Of a stretch of 64,000 nucleotides of DNA, positions 34,914 through 47,924 are shown one piece after another. The position numbers and the translations under genes were made by a program. Below the pieces are notes generated by a model that searched no databases, was not told the DNA's origin, and saw nothing but the letters and a program-made list of their open reading frames with translations. This DNA is from Kryptolebias marmoratus. Its lineage: Eukaryota; Chordata; Actinopteri; Cyprinodontiformes; Rivulidae. Location: NCBI RefSeq assembly GCF_001649575.2, contig NC_051431.1, forward strand, positions 16,149,099 through 16,213,098, given 5' to 3'. Position 1 is the first letter of the stretch; every line of letters starts with the position of its first letter.

Positions 34914-36588
34914 TCATATCCGTTTCGATTAAACTAATGTTGACAAATGTTATGACGCTCAGAGAGGTAATTTTATGGCTTGGCTGCAGTGCGAGTGAAG
35001 TCTGCGCTTTGATGTTTCGTGCTGCTGGCTGCGGCTCATCTGCGGTCTCCGTGGTCCTCGAACTTAAAGGAGCTCGTATATTTGACTGCTTTTGTTTTGA
35101 AGACATTTGACACAGAAGCTCGGCCAATTAGCATGCTGGTTGCCAAAAGCTGAAACACCAGGGTCAGACTTATTCAAACGAGTTATGAAAAGGAGGCAAA
35201 TTGTTGCTGAGTGCATGAGTCAGACTCTAAACTCAGCAGGACTGATTATATATCTACACTGAAGGAAAACAAATCAAAAGATCTTGTTTTTTTCATGTTT
35301 ATGTCTCTGCATTTTAATCATTTATTTGGCCTAAAAGATATGGGTAGATCATCAAATTCAAAAAGGGAGATGTTATGTCTGGCATCTATCAGTCTACACT
35401 GGTTTACGTTCGGATTGTTTTGTAGTGCTGCTTAAACAACACAGGAAAGCCTAAACACGGAGAATGACCATTACAGCAGATCGAAAAAAGTGAACAATGA
35501 AGGATCTGCTTGTGAAAACTAGTGATTTTTGTGTGAAGCAATAATTGTCAGTGTTACATTTCCCGTTTCACAATTTGCGGCGGTAAATTCTAATTTTACT
35601 GTTTGGTGTGTGTTTTGCGTTTTAGCCCTTATTCTGACACTTCTGTGACTTTCTCACTAATCCAGATAAACACGCTAAAGCAGCGACTGTAGATCATGAC
35701 AGAACACAATAGCTTTTTCTTTTTTTATTATGCTGAATGTTCATTTGTTTTAAAGGAACACATCTCCTTGGAAACAAACCCCAGGTCAATTGTTTTCCAT
35801 TTGCCGCAGTGCTAATGTTAATGCTTCCACCTCTGCTTGCAGGTGTTGGTGTCAGGAACAGCTGTGAAACTACAGGTGAATTCAGTTTGTGCATTCACGA
35901 AGCGCCTTTAGCGGAAGAACAATTAGGCAAACATAACAACCCTTAAAGGAGTAGTTAAAACTTTTTAAGTGGTGTTGATCGGAAAAGGTTGGGAACAATT
36001 ATTGTCTCGCTGGTTGTAGATAGCTTTTTGAACAGCTTCAGTTCGGAGAAAGAGATTAATTCTGACCAGACTGATGAGCTAACAAATAGTTTGAGTGGGG
36101 CCAAAAAGTGGATTCCTGCCATCCTAAAACAACTCCAGTCACTAAAATGTCATATCCTTTTTTTGCAATGCTATTTTATAAACCCTTACGCCACTGTCAG
36201 TTTCACTTTACATGGTAGGTCCGAAAGAAATATTGCAAAAGTTTTGCTAAGAGTGCAACAGGCTGTCTAAGGAGTGATAATTGTCAGAGCATACATTTTC
36301 TACTGCTGGAGACACCATCAGCCAGGAGCAGGCTTGTTTGTGTCCTGAGAAAGCAGACATGTTGATTTTTCTGAAGAAAAACTGCTAAGTGAAAAGGTCC
36401 TCAGTACGTAGCAGTGACACTAACTTGCCACTTGTTTGCCACTGTTCTTTTGTACTAACAGTTATTTGTTTATTTTTTATGTAAGAAAACTGCTCAGAAT
36501 GGAAAAATACCAAAGTGAAAAAATAAAATTCAAGATTTGTACTGTAATGTGAAATGTAATTTTCTTCTTGTTAGAATTAATATAGAAT

Positions 36589-36684
36589 AGGTATCGAAAA
36601 ATGTATCGTTCAGGAACCGCTATCGAAGTGAAGGTATCTGTATTGGTACCGGTATAAAAAGATTTTGATTGATACCAGCCCTAT
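36589..36684. mobile_element. Probable MITE fragment with TATCGATACC-type sequence
   Basis: TAGGTATCGAAAAATGTATCG, a GGAACCGCTATCGAAGTG block, GGTACCGGTATAAAAAG and TGATACCAGCCCTA resemble short fish hAT-type MITEs that end GGGCTGGTATCGATACC. Only the right end is clear. No target duplication was verified. Confidence 0.4.
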
Positions 36685-37806
36685 CGCTGTTGCTCTTTTT
36701 GTGTTTGTAACCAGTAACATTTTTTGCAAATTAGTATGTAAAAGTAAATTAACAATGACGTACTTGGCAAAGCGTCTTTATTTTCAGTTTTTAATTCTTT
36801 TCCTCCATAAATTATTTTAACACTTGAATCTGTAAAAATTCAATCTGAATCACAGTTCAAAGCACCTCCTAATGAGGTTTTGATCAGATTAAATTTACTT
36901 TCTTTTAAAATTTTTGGGATTTCAGCCTGCAGCCTTTCAAGTCTGACGTATAAATTTTACAGCAATATTGTCATGAATGTTGGTGTTGTTGGGGTTTTGT
37001 TCTTTGTTTGGAATATGGAACAAGTGACAAGTGTGTATAAACAAAAGCATTAAAGTTTAGGATTAAAATGACTTTTGGATGTGTATCACTTATAATTTTT
37101 TAATGACATAAAAAGGAATATATCGACTGATGCTACAGTAATCTCTGTCAACCATGTCTTAAGACTAAGTAAAATTGTGTGTCAGTTTTTCATGAAAAGA
37201 TTTATTTTTCATTTATAAATAATTAAAAGAAAAACATTTCCATATATGTGGTGCTAATGGGAAAGTTTCAATTAGATGTGTTTAATTAAAAGCTATTTAG
37301 AGAATAAAAAATTACAGGAAAAAAAAATGTTCATACTTAAATAGTTAAAAAAAAAAAAAGTTTCTGATTCATTCTGAATAATCTTTACATTCTTACATTA
37401 CAGCATCCCTCCATCCTTCCTTTTCTCTGTAAATCACTCTCTACTTGTCCTAACCCTCATTCGCTCATCTTTACCTTTAACCTCTGTTATCCTCCCAAAT
37501 TCTGTCAACTGGGCCGCCCTTATTTTTTTTTTTATTTCCCTACAGTTTTTTTTCACTTAGTCTTTATGGTCTTTTATCACTTTTTTCCTGTTTCCCACAT
37601 CATCCATTTCTTTCTTTCTGCCTCCATCCTTGGTTTTTTTTTTTTTTTCCCCCGTCTGACCCGGAGGGCCCCGTTTCACAGAAATCCAATCCTCTCACTT
37701 TTTTAAACCTGCTGTTCCATTCCGCTCCCATTTTGTCACACTGCAGTGCGCACACAATACCCGCTCCTCCCTCATTTCACCTCTTTTCTCTGTCTCCACA
37801 GTCAAA

Positions 37807-37828
37807 CACACACACACACACACACACA
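37807..37828. repeat. (CA)n microsatellite
   Basis: Eleven CA units. Further short CA/CGCA runs lie at about 37968-37982 and 38200-38228. Confidence 0.95.
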
Positions 37829-38620
37829 TCCATAAACTCACACATGCCGGCACATTTACAAACATTTGCATGACTACATTAATGCAGACGAAGCGGTGAC
37901 TGGTAGGGAAGGAAGACGACTTAATTAATTCATCAATCAAATTGGAAGCTGTTGGTAGGATGTGAACACAAACACACACACACCTCTCCCATGTTGCTCT
38001 GTGGCCATCCATCACAGCTTCACTGACTCCATTCAACCTCGACTCGAACCAATCACACAGAGGTTAGGGACCGACTTGTGCATGTGTGTGTTTGAGGGAG
38101 GATCCCCATCTGCTTGCTTTTCAGACCCATCAGCATTGTTTACTGTAGAAAAATTCTGACCACTGATAGTAACGCATGGAGGATCACACCAACTCTGACA
38201 CACACGCACGCACGCACACACACACACATCCAAGCACTGGAGCTTTCATAATTCTCATCTCAAACACATAGAGGACAAACTGAATCTAAATTAAATAGAA
38301 AAGTTCAGGGGGTCTTACTTAGCCAGCGTATTGGCAGAATACAAGTTAATAACTGTTACTACTAACAATACAGCAAAAGTGACATTTATTTAATGTTTCT
38401 TTTGAATAAATAAAGTCAATAAAGTCACAAGCGAAGCAGAAAAACTGTACAGCGAACATTCAGGCTGAAAGCACGACATCTATAAATAAGAAGTTGTACA
38501 CTATTTTATCAAATATATAATATATTTAAAGTGTTAGAGTTTCATGGGACTAACAGAATGTGAGTTAAAATGTATCAAGATTTTATGCAGCCCGGAAACA
38601 GAATAATATTATGATTATGA

Positions 38621-38626
38621 TTTATT
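38621..38626 (-). terminator. dync2h1: Candidate polyadenylation signal for dync2h1
   Basis: TTTATT on the + strand is AATAAA on the coding strand, about 350 nt after the stop codon and the nearest canonical signal. Another lies at 38385-38390. Confidence 0.5.
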
Positions 38627-38977
38627 AAAGACGCTGTTCCAGTTTGCCGTCCGATTTATCTAACAAAAAAAGGACTTACTTTTTAGTCAAGTATTAATTC
38701 AAAGTCCCTTTTCTTCTTTTCTCACACTTTGGTACTTCCTCTTGAACCATATTATGCAAATTACATTGATATGTAGATCACTGCATCTGAAATCTTTTGG
38801 TCTCAAAGTTTAAAAAAAAAACAAACAGACAGCATGAGCAAAGTTCAGCTGTAAAGTCAATCTGTCCTGTTTACTCGGTGATCTACTAAAGTCGGCCCTA
38901 ACTAATATTTACTGTGCTGACAGCAGTCCTCGTGGTTGAAGTCTCCATGAGCCCGGCGTCACCGAGGCGACGTCCTT
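38627..38977 (-). other. dync2h1: dync2h1 3' untranslated region (inferred)
   Basis: Sequence between the dync2h1 stop and the first canonical polyadenylation signal. The end is inferred from the signal only. Confidence 0.45.
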
Positions 38978-39139
38978 TCACTGCTGCTTGAGGAAGAGAG
39001 CAGCTCCGGCCTGAATCCACTGGTTGGGGTTTGCTCTGCAGGGCAGGGAGATGTGTGTGACCACCTTCACCCTCTCTGAGCTAGTGTACAGCGGCAGCCA
39101 GATGCTCTCCTCCGATGCAGCGAGATTAGCAGCAGAGGT
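38978..39139 (-). CDS. dync2h1: Cytoplasmic dynein-2 heavy chain, terminal coding exon
   Basis: It encodes the last 53 residues and TGA (38978-38980). It starts after a TTGTTCCAG acceptor in phase 0. Residues SIWLPLYTSSERVKVVTHI, ANPNQWIQAGAALFLKQQ and the stop match the extreme C-terminus of DYNC2H1, where the human protein ends in a similar QWIQCGAALFLKNQ. This is the end of the dynein C-terminal domain, which packs on the AAA+ motor ring. DYNC2H1 is the motor of retrograde intraflagellar transport in cilia. Confidence 0.95.
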   Translation of the reverse strand, partial: TSAANLAASEESIWLPLYTSSERVKVVTHISLPCRANPNQWIQAGAALFLKQQ

Positions 39140-40329
39140 CTGGAACAACACACGAATGGATCATACTGTATGTGTTTACGCAAACACAACCGCCATACGT
39201 ACGTTACTGTAAGCATAATATGGTTTTGGACAAGATAAGATAAATGAAACCCACTGATTTATGTCAGTGAGATTTTGGCTCGTTTGCGTCAGAAAGCGAC
39301 GGAGCTTTAAAGGTTTGCAAAGCTATCAGAGAACTTGGATTACAGTATGCTGTTACACAACAGTATGCAGCTTTGCGGTGTGATTGAAGTTCTGGGGAAC
39401 AGAGAGAGTCTTACCTTCTTCTAGCAAAGGTGACATCATCATCATCATCAAACAGCTACATGAAGCAGCGTTATGGATTCAAACTCTGACCATGATGGAA
39501 ACCCAGTTTTACGTTTGCAAGATATTTATTACTTGCGCATTAGTCCAAAAAATTTGACAAAAACTGCGGTAATTTGTTTTGATGCTGGTTCTTCGACATA
39601 AAAGACTGACAGAATTTGTCAAGTCTTAACAGCCATTTGTGTGTCTTCGCAGCATCCGTGTTCCTTTGTGTTTAACAGCACTGACAGTGTGACGCTTACT
39701 TTTCTTCTGAGTGCACGACAGCTAACTAGATGCTCAAATGGAAAAAGGAGATAACTCAAAACATGCCAAGCCACAAGCCAAGTGCGAACAATGGCACACG
39801 CAACAAAAATCATACCAGCAGGTTGAGGCAAAGCAAGTGATGAACTGAGCAGTTTTTGTGTTTAAAACACAAAAAACAAAATCAAATTTAATTTATATTG
39901 TAATATAATTTAATTTAACAATAATTTATATTGTACAAATCTCTTTAATTCTTAACAAGTTTGCTGTAAACTGTTTACAGGTGGTTGAAGGGCTATGATT
40001 TTTTTTAAGGAAACGTGTTCCTCAATTAATGCTTAATTAATTACCCAAATGGCTCTTGAGCTTTTGCTAGTCAACTCAGTTTTAATCATAAAATCTGTTA
40101 ACAGAAAAAAAAAAGGTTTCCAAAACTTATCTTGTTTGGGCAATTTTCACACAAATTGTAACGTCAAACAAAGGGGAAAAAAATATGAAGGTCAGTTATA
40201 TGATTGAAGTGGGAATTTCTATATTTACTCCGATGTGTTAATTTATTCTAAACACTTTTAGATTTTTGAACAAAAACAGCTAAATTTGATTTCCACTTAC
40301 AATACAAAACATGCAGTATTTAAGAGTAC
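39140..40329 (-). other. dync2h1: dync2h1 last intron
   Basis: A 1190-bp intron with donor GTACTC and acceptor TTCCAG. It is AT-rich with a short (CAT)n run near 39437. I see no other feature in it. Confidence 0.9.
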
Positions 40330-40446
40330 CTGTGGCACCCAGGCCATGTAGCACGGTGGTACAGCGGACACGCTGGGAGAATTGTGCTGGTTCTCACTAA
40401 GATGGGTGCCGTCAAACCAACAACCCTCCAACTGAAGACCTCCAAC
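40330..40446 (-). CDS. dync2h1: Cytoplasmic dynein-2 heavy chain exon (window residues 339-377)
   Basis: This phase 0-0 exon of 117 nt has acceptor TTTGTAG and donor GTACTC. It encodes VGGLQLEGCWFDGTHLSENQ and HNSPSVSAVPPCYMAWVPQ. The LEGCxFDGxxLSEN and SPSV motifs are hallmark residues of the dynein heavy-chain C-terminal domain and match DYNC2H1 closely. Confidence 0.97.
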
Positions 40447-41494
40447 CTACAAATTTAGTGTAAAACATAGTGAGAGGAGAGAAAGAACTGATTTAAAAAA
40501 AAGTTAATCAAGAGGAGAGACGAAGAGAATTAGAAAGAGTTTATTAAAGGCAGTGGACTGAAGATCAAGATGAGACAAATATCTTGTTAATAATGTTAAA
40601 TTAAAAGCAGGGAGAAAGAGGAGAGGAGAGTTTTTATGGGACTAATATTAAGCAGCTGATTCACTTAATTAAGGTGACTTCAGGGCTCTAAAAGTTAAAG
40701 AGATAGTGTTTATGTGACTGATTTAGGGATTTTCCATAGCAGGTCAGACAATAAAAGAAACTCTAGCACCAAGTCAGAAACAACAATCAATATGATCTTG
40801 GTAAGAAAAAACAAAAAAAAAACAAAGAATAAGTAAGAGTTAAATCTAAAAAAGGGCCTCATTGTGTGTGTGTGTGTATGTAAGACAGCTCATCGCTTCA
40901 CAGCAATTATCCTTTCTTTCTCTGTCTGATGTCTGAGCGTTTCCTTTCCCTCCCTGCAGCTGCAGCCTCATTTTCAGCACCCACACCCTTCCTTTCTCTT
41001 TGTACTTTATAACTAAGTGCATGCAAAGTCGTGCCAAGTTTTATTGGCATTACTAGAAATAAAGCTGTTGCCTTAAAGTAATAAACTACAGACGATACAA
41101 TTATACCACCCATAGGTCAGAGCATGAAGGAGGGAAATGACGGCAGGGCTGTCCTGTTTGAATGATTCCAGCCCTTTATTCCTAAATGGTCCTGTCTGTC
41201 AAATGCATCAAAAAATCCTGTCTGACCTAAGAGGACGGCTGTGAAAAATATGACTCTAATCAATATGCGAGAACACTTTGCTTTCTGTTTAATGCTGTTT
41301 TCCTCTCTCTTTTGGCTCCCGCCTTCTTATCTCCATCTGTAATCTACCCTTGTTGTCTTTCAGTCAATTATTTTCCAATCATCACTCAGCTATTGTCTGG
41401 TTTGTTTACAGCACCAGAGTTCTGCAGCTGGATGGGAGTGTTTGCTGTTTGCATGCATGATCTGCAGCTTAATGTCCATCTGGCGTAATTCTAC
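40447..41494 (-). other. dync2h1: dync2h1 intron
   Basis: A 1048-bp intron, donor GTAGAA. It includes a short (GT)n run near 40865. Nothing else is visible. Confidence 0.9.
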
Positions 41495-41576
41495 CTTGAC
41501 TTGGAGCTTGGCCTGAGCAATTGGACTCTTCCATGATGAGACAAACGCTAGGCTATCCATCGAACAGCCCATAGAC
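41495..41576 (-). CDS. dync2h1: Cytoplasmic dynein-2 heavy chain exon (window residues 311-338)
   Basis: An 82-nt exon whose first base completes an arginine codon split by the preceding intron. It encodes SMGCSMDSLAFVSSWK then SPIAQAKLQVK, matching the DYNC2H1 stretch around SVDSLKFVASWK. The acceptor is TTGTCCTAG and the donor GTAGAA. The phase 2 to 0 fit supports both borders. Confidence 0.95.
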
Positions 41577-41665
41577 CTAGGACAAAGAAGAAGAAAAAAG
41601 ATCTTATTACCTTTAGCGCCCCTGCTCTGTTTGGCTCACATAAACTCACAAGCTTTCTTTGTTAC

Positions 41666-41775
41666 CTGGCAGTTTCCTGTCTCAGGGCATTAAGGAAGGT
41701 ATCCGGGTGGAAGAGCTCTGATAAATCAAGGATGTCGGAAAGAAGAGCTTGCCTTCCTGCACGCTCCACCCAACT
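41666..41775 (-). CDS. dync2h1: Cytoplasmic dynein-2 heavy chain exon (window residues 275-311)
   Basis: A 110-nt exon ending in phase 2, acceptor TGTACACAG, donor GTAACA. It encodes SWVERAGRQALLSDILDLSE and LFHPDTFLNALRQETA. The FHPDTFLNALRQxTAR motif is a signature of dynein heavy chains in the C-terminal region. The following intron is only 89 bp (41577-41665). Confidence 0.97.
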
Positions 41776-44755
41776 CTGTGTACATAAACATATCAAAACG
41801 CGCACAAACAAAGACGCAGAGATTAATAAACTACTAGATAACACATCATGCAATTGATTTACAGCTGCCAGAAAAGAAAAAAAAAAGACTGACTTAAAGA
41901 TAACAATTACATACAATAAAAATTTGATCTAAAAACATCTCTTCTCACTAAATAGCAAAAAATACAGTTTTTTTAGTGTTGTATTCCACCTAGCTATCCA
42001 CTTTTCTAAACTGAACATAATAGTTGTGACTTGAACGATACTTTCTGTTTGAATAACATTTCATGTCCATTTGATAAAAATGTTGGGTTAAAAAGCTATA
42101 TGACATCTTCTAGGCTTTATATCAACACATCAACAAGCTAATGACATTACAACTCTAATTGCCTGGTAATAACAACACAATACAAACAGATCTATAGTCA
42201 TACAGAGTCCTGATAAAGCATGTTTGTGCACATACGTGCATAAATTCAAAGGAAGAGATTTGATCAAAATCATAAAAAGATGATAAAGAGTGGATAAATG
42301 TACTAAGTTGTGCTAGTGTGTGTGTGTGGGTGTGTTTGTGTGCATCTGTTTGGCTGGAGATAGACCCCTGTGAGCCTTCTGCATTATGATGAACTGGGTC
42401 ATCAGATTTGACATCTGCTTTGATTAGATAAGCAGCTTCCTTCTGTGTCACTGCAGAAACCGTGTATTTCTGTTAACAGCATGCGTATCCCACAATACAC
42501 CTTGGTCTGTGTGCCCCCCTATGTTGTCGTGCAATGCCGCAGAACTGCAGAAATCATTTTCACTAAACGCTTTTTTTTTTTTTTAAACCTAAGCATCTTT
42601 CGATTTAGGCCTGGATGGCAGCGGTGGAAAGATTTAAGCCGTGATAGTCAGCGTAGGATTGAGGTCCCAGTCTATTCTGGGCCCTGTTTTGCATCTCTAT
42701 CTTTCACTCTATTTTTTTTTTTTTTTTAAACAGTTAATCAGCTCTCTAAATCGACACTGAATTTATTTGACTTGAGGCTCCACTGAAGGAAAATGCTGAC
42801 AAAGGCAGAGCAAGCAAACATCAGATCCAATCTTTATTATAAATGGAGTCTTTTTTTTTTTCCTTTTTTTTTTAGAACAACATTGACTTTAGTGATAACT
42901 TAAGGATGAGCAATATATAAATTTAAGCCCACTTTCAGATTCACAGAAGATTTCTGGGCCTCTGTAGCAGAGCAAGTAACTGTGTGCAAACAATGGGAAT
43001 ATTATTTAAGTATTGTGGAAATATGAGATTTAAATCACGGTCAAGGTTGCCCTATGCATTTGGGTTCAGTCTTGTGCGGCTGGCTCCACATTCTTCAGCA
43101 GCAGCTCTGGGTGACTCCACCTTCATTAGAATGATTAGCTAACAGAATCCAGACAGGCTGCTAACACAGTTATCACTCAGCACTGATGAGCATGAAGAGA
43201 CAGTGAAGGACACAGCAGCCTCTAGACACACATACATGAAGATAGATGGAGCACAGGTAGACAGGGAGACTGGAAGAAAAGGGGGCAAAAAAGAGGAGAG
43301 ACGTGTCAGGCCGGCACATGCAAACAGATGGGCAGACAGGACAGCTGACAGAACGACCGAGGCACTACGGTTTGCACTCGCACTTCCACTCGAATAATGG
43401 AAATGCATCCACACAGAAATGAATTATTTCTGAAAGTCTGAGTGTGTGTGTGTGAGTTCTAGTCTGCCAGAACATATTGAGGTAGGCGTGCAGTCAGACA
43501 CAGTCGAGAGGAGATGGAGGAGAGGAGTTTCCGCCAAAACTCCTGTTTTCTGGCACCAACCTAGGAATCGTACTTCCACAAAGCTTCTGTTATCATTTCA
43601 TGTAGAAAACAATGATGGATTTGTTCCACCGTTGTTGTAATGACAGCATTATCTGATCTGTTCACAAGTTAGAATTTTGGTCAGATGAAGAATTCTTGTA
43701 ATCACATGTGATGTTCATGTGGTTTTTCCTATATGATACTAATGTGATTTTCATTACGTGTGCACTCTTCAGTAATATTTTCATGTGTGTAGAACTGTGG
43801 ATGGTTCCCAGGATCACAAGGGTTTTATAATAACAAGTGAGGTCATGAATAAATGTATCATATATCTTCAATGACAAAGCTGCACTTGTATCACATCTCA
43901 GTCCCTGGGGAATAAATTAAATGGTTACATCTGATGCAAGTTATATTCAAAGCTGTCTCTAAAATTAAAAATAAATAAATAAACTGTTTTTGTTTTATTT
44001 CTGCCTCATAATTGAATGGTTTCAACAATCAGGAAATCAAACACCTTAAACTTCATTGGTAAAAAAAATATATCTAGCACATCTACCGTTTGTGAATAAG
44101 TTTTGACTTAAAAGAATCAATGTTCGCATTATTCAATGCTGAGAAGTTTTCATTGTTCTTGAAATAATGACCAATCTGACACATGTAATCGCATTCAGTC
44201 ATATTTTTTTGCCAGAATTATTCTTTACTAAAAATATTTGTCAATATATTAAACTATGGTAAAAAACAAATAATTTCACGATCAATGCCAGGTAGGAACT
44301 TGAATGACTACTTCAAAGACTTTTTCCTACTGGATGAAGTTTGGAAAAAGATCTCTTCCCAAATTCTTTAAACTCAAAATGTCCTTTCACAGCTGAACAT
44401 GGTTATGCTCATGACAAGTTTGTAATTGTTACATGTATTTTGTGTTTGGCTGTGAATAAAGTGAGGTGAAGTGAAGTGAAATTTATTTATATAGTAATTT
44501 TCAGCAGCAAGGCAACCCTAAGTGCTTTACAACACAGAAACAAAAACAGAATCAAATACAGAAATAAAAACATCAATCAGGTAATTTTAGCTAATAGTAA
44601 GTTTGGTATAACTATAACAAGTAATTTGAGTAAACTAACAAACATGAATAAACTTTCCTCTAAGAGGAACCATTTAAAGACCAATAAACAAGGAGAGGCA
44701 GGCTTAAAATAAAAAGAGCAGAGTGTGTATTTGGATATGCAGAATTATCAGTTAC
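41776..44755 (-). other. dync2h1: dync2h1 intron, 2980 bp
   Basis: Donor GTAACT. It holds a fish repeat piece (44462-44720, listed separately), T-runs near 42570, 42712 and 42850, and a TG-rich run near 42318. The frames within it show no known protein. Confidence 0.85.
44462..44720 (-). repeat. Teleost interspersed repeat with TATAAATAAA-type end
   Basis: The minus strand has a TAAAGCACTT-like phrase, CCTTGTTGCTG-like sequence and a CTATATAAATAAATTTCAC end, followed by TTCACTTCACTTCACC simple sequence. This is a common 3' end of fish retroposons. The class is not fixed and its left limit is approximate. Confidence 0.45.
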
Positions 44756-44845
44756 CTGTATGGCGAGAGTCCGTGTAACTATGGCTCTGAGGTACTGCAT
44801 TGGTTCCTCAGGGCCTTCCCATTTGTTCTGCCATGTTAATGAACA
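44756..44845 (-). CDS. dync2h1: Cytoplasmic dynein-2 heavy chain exon (window residues 245-274)
   Basis: A 90-nt phase 0-0 exon, acceptor CTTCTTCAG, donor GTAACT. It encodes CSLTWQNKWEGPEEPMQYLR and AIVTRTLAIQ, matching the DYNC2H1 segment PLAWQSKWEGPEDPLQYLR. This is the start of the C-terminal dynein domain. Confidence 0.96.
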
Positions 44846-45598
44846 CTGAAGAAGGGGCAAGCACAGAGAGAAAGACACACAAACAAAATTAAGAAGTCAA
44901 ATTGATGAGAGTATAAGCTATGAAACAACTATGCAGATCCCCGGATATTTTGCAGTTGTATCACATTAGTGTTGATTTGCCACTTAAAAGTTGCCTAAAA
45001 CATCTATAGGGTTGTCCACATACTTTAACCTAAAGTTGCTACAGAGGTCATTAAATTGTGGTGAATCAAAATTTCAGTTATTAAAACTTAAGACTGATCA
45101 TCTCAGAACACGGTATGAAGTCTGTTGAAACACCTTCTGTGTAAAAAAAGGAAAAGTTTCAAAGACTGAGGCAGAAATTTGCTTTTAGGCCCTCTTCAAA
45201 GTGGATGACAATCTCACTACAAAAATCTCCACGACCTACACAATCTAATAAAATGTGGATGGATCATGACACTTCCCTCAGTGTAAACACAGTCATGTTG
45301 CTGCTACGCTCTTAGTACTTGCCAAATAGGTTTCTCCCTGCCATTTTCTACATCTCCGAGATGCCCTCTTGTACCTTCACCATGCTCCGTATGCCTGCCC
45401 TGGCAAGACTTTCAAACTGTGTCAGGATGCAGCTATGTGGTAGAAGATCATGCCACCCTAGCACGATGCAACCCCCATGGGTATCATGTTGGCATTAGCT
45501 TGTTTTCATGACCTTGTCATGATCACTGTTGTAGCTTACGCATGAGGCCAGTGTGACAAGTCCTACTTCAAATTCTCATCAACCAAGCCACACTAGCG

Positions 45599-45810
45599 AA
45601 GGGGTACAAATCCTGGTCCTGGAGGGCCACCATCCTGCATGTTTTCCTTGTTTCCTGTTCCAACACACCTCATTCAGAGGTTAAATTACCTATTCATGTT
45701 CTGCAGAAGTCTGTTAATCACCCACCGATCCAAATCAGGTGTGTTGGAGCAGAAAAACAAGTAAAACATGCAGGATGGTGGCCCTCCAGGACCAGGGTTG
45801 GCTACCCCTG
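45599..45810. mobile_element. dync2h1: Palindromic hAT-type MITE, copy 4, in a dync2h1 intron
   Basis: The left end is AAGGGGTACAAATCCTGG (first base changed from C) and the right end CCAGGGTTGGCTACCCCTG is its inverted partner. Flanks CACTAGCG and CACTCGCG match at 7/8, fitting an 8-bp target duplication. Confidence 0.85.
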
Positions 45811-47924
45811 CACTCGCGTAAGCAAGCCTCACCTCATAGGTATACTGCCGTCACTGCGACCATGCTCTACCTAGGACCCTGACACACTGCTACCATGATG
45901 ATAAAACCCTCATGGACCAATCACACATAATGGGGACATCACTACGCTCTTAAAATGAACCCAAAGGGAATGCCAAGACCCTGCAAAAACTAGCCACATT
46001 TTGGGCTATTTTTTATGTTAGTGAGGTCGTTTATCCAGTGTGAAGGGGGCTTTAGGTAGTCCGTTTGCTGAGTTTTCATGACTGTGACTCACCACTGAGA
46101 ATTGCTCCTTTATAAACTTGAGATTAAGCCAACTACTAATTACTGCAGGTAGGACAGTAACACTGAAAATAACTGCCAAAGAACCCCACTTCAAAAAAAT
46201 CTCAGCAATCGGTTATCTGGTTTTTAAAATTAGGTAAATACAACCTCAAATAAACTGTCATTATTTACCAAAAAAAGCCAAAATTCAGAAGAGCCTTGTG
46301 AAAACTAAGCACACTTAAACAAAAAGAGGATAAGTAGCAGACAAGTGCTGCTAATCAAATGCAGTTAAATAAATGATCATCAGCAGATGTTACCAGCTCT
46401 GTACAAATAAACAGGCTTGTCAGGTTGCTTGGTTAATTGGTATGCAGTTTGCTTGTCTCAAGGTTGTGATGGTTTCGGCTGCAACATTTTTTGAAATCAC
46501 AGAACTTGGTATATATCTGTATATAAAGCATTCTAAAGTCAAATGTGAGGCCATCTGTTTGACAGCTGAAGCTTGGCCCAATGTAGGTCATGTACCAGGA
46601 CAGTGATCCCATACATAGCAGGAAATCTACAATATGAATAAAAATGAAAAGACTAAAAGCACTGCAGTGGTCCCAAAATCAGACCTCACACTATGAGAGA
46701 ACTGCACACAACCTGATGTACACAAAACTCAATGAACTACAATTTAAACTTCGAACAATGAGTAAATCTACCACATGTCTCCATTGTCAGATATATCAAA
46801 AACTGAATATACTGTAGTAAAAATGTATATTACACCAAACTAAAAGATGTCAATCTTAGTGCTGAAAGGACTTGAGCACACAAATATGTTTGTCTTGCTC
46901 ATCATGTTAGAGGATGATACATATCCTCAAGTGAGTTGTTTTTTTATCATTAGCCATCTGCATCACATTTTACAGTGAAATTTCATTAAAAAAACAATTT
47001 AAATGGTATGTTAATGTAGCAAAAACGAACAATGTCAGTGATTTATTTTGTGGACATCAAGTAAAAAATAAATACTTTTAAAGTTAGGAAAAATGCGAAG
47101 AGGGAGAACAAGTGAATAAATTAAACGGCTTACCTCTTCAATCAAAGTTTATTTTAACAATGCTAACCATTATTTCATAGTCTAAATAGCTGCCAATTGT
47201 ACCACTTTGGAAAATGTGTATTCTGAAAGGTACAGACAAGTGCAGAATGTTCATGTGTAAAATGAAATAATGCTTCCCAAAGAGAAGACGGTAAAATCTG
47301 GAACAGGTTAAGAAGTGTCCTTTACCTAAAAGACCTTAAACAAATACAGTCTTGCCAAACACACACACACACTCACAAATCTTCACAGTAGGATGCTGCG
47401 GACTGTGAATTTGGTGCAATTCAAAGACGGAAGTCATAACAGAATTAAAAAGGCACTTTGTGAGTCTCTCAGCGGCACATCAATCATTCAGTCACTGTCC
47501 TGCTGTGTGCTTGTCTGTTGTCACACTGAACACGCAGTGTCGAATTAAATCCCTGCCACTTCTAAGGTACAAACACACGTTTGCAAACGTTCTCTAATCA
47601 TTGATCAGTTTAACAAGTTAATGATGGCAGAAAACAAACAGACACAGTGCATGCAAACTGTGGCATAGTAATTACATTCTTCAATTATTCAAATGTTTGT
47701 AATGAGAACAACTCTTTTTGCCTAAAAGGAGAATATTGGCACACTAATAATTACAACTGGTACTGAAGGAAAAAAAATCACTGATGCCATAGATTGATTA
47801 ACCCTGAGTTAGAAAAAAAAAGCTCTTTCTGAATTATGTCTGTATTATTGATTTGTACACTATCTAAAGGCAATGTTAATTCTTATTTCTGTTTCACTGC
47901 GCTGGTTACCACGGTAGCATAAAG

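Larger units (their letters stand above)
7700..38600. other. Intergenic region between convergent pdgfd and dync2h1
   Basis: About 31 kb with no gene I can confirm. Mobile elements and repeats are listed individually. I see nothing identifiable in 7700-10135 (a CpG-richer patch at 8170-8620 could be regulatory), 14240-14737, 18870-19550, 19920-23920, 24450-27030, 27670-28940, 29661-30430, 32613-33050, 33330-34750, 34920-36580 and 36690-38600, apart from microsatellites. The frames of 60-180 codons here show no recognisable domain. The longest (30941-31483, minus, 180 codons) is low-complexity and lysine/phenylalanine-rich from A/T runs. Confidence 0.7.

Noticed and set aside
38600..39240. Plus-strand 62-codon frame over the last dync2h1 exon (39024-39212)
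   Set aside because: It is antisense to the well-supported dync2h1 terminal exon.
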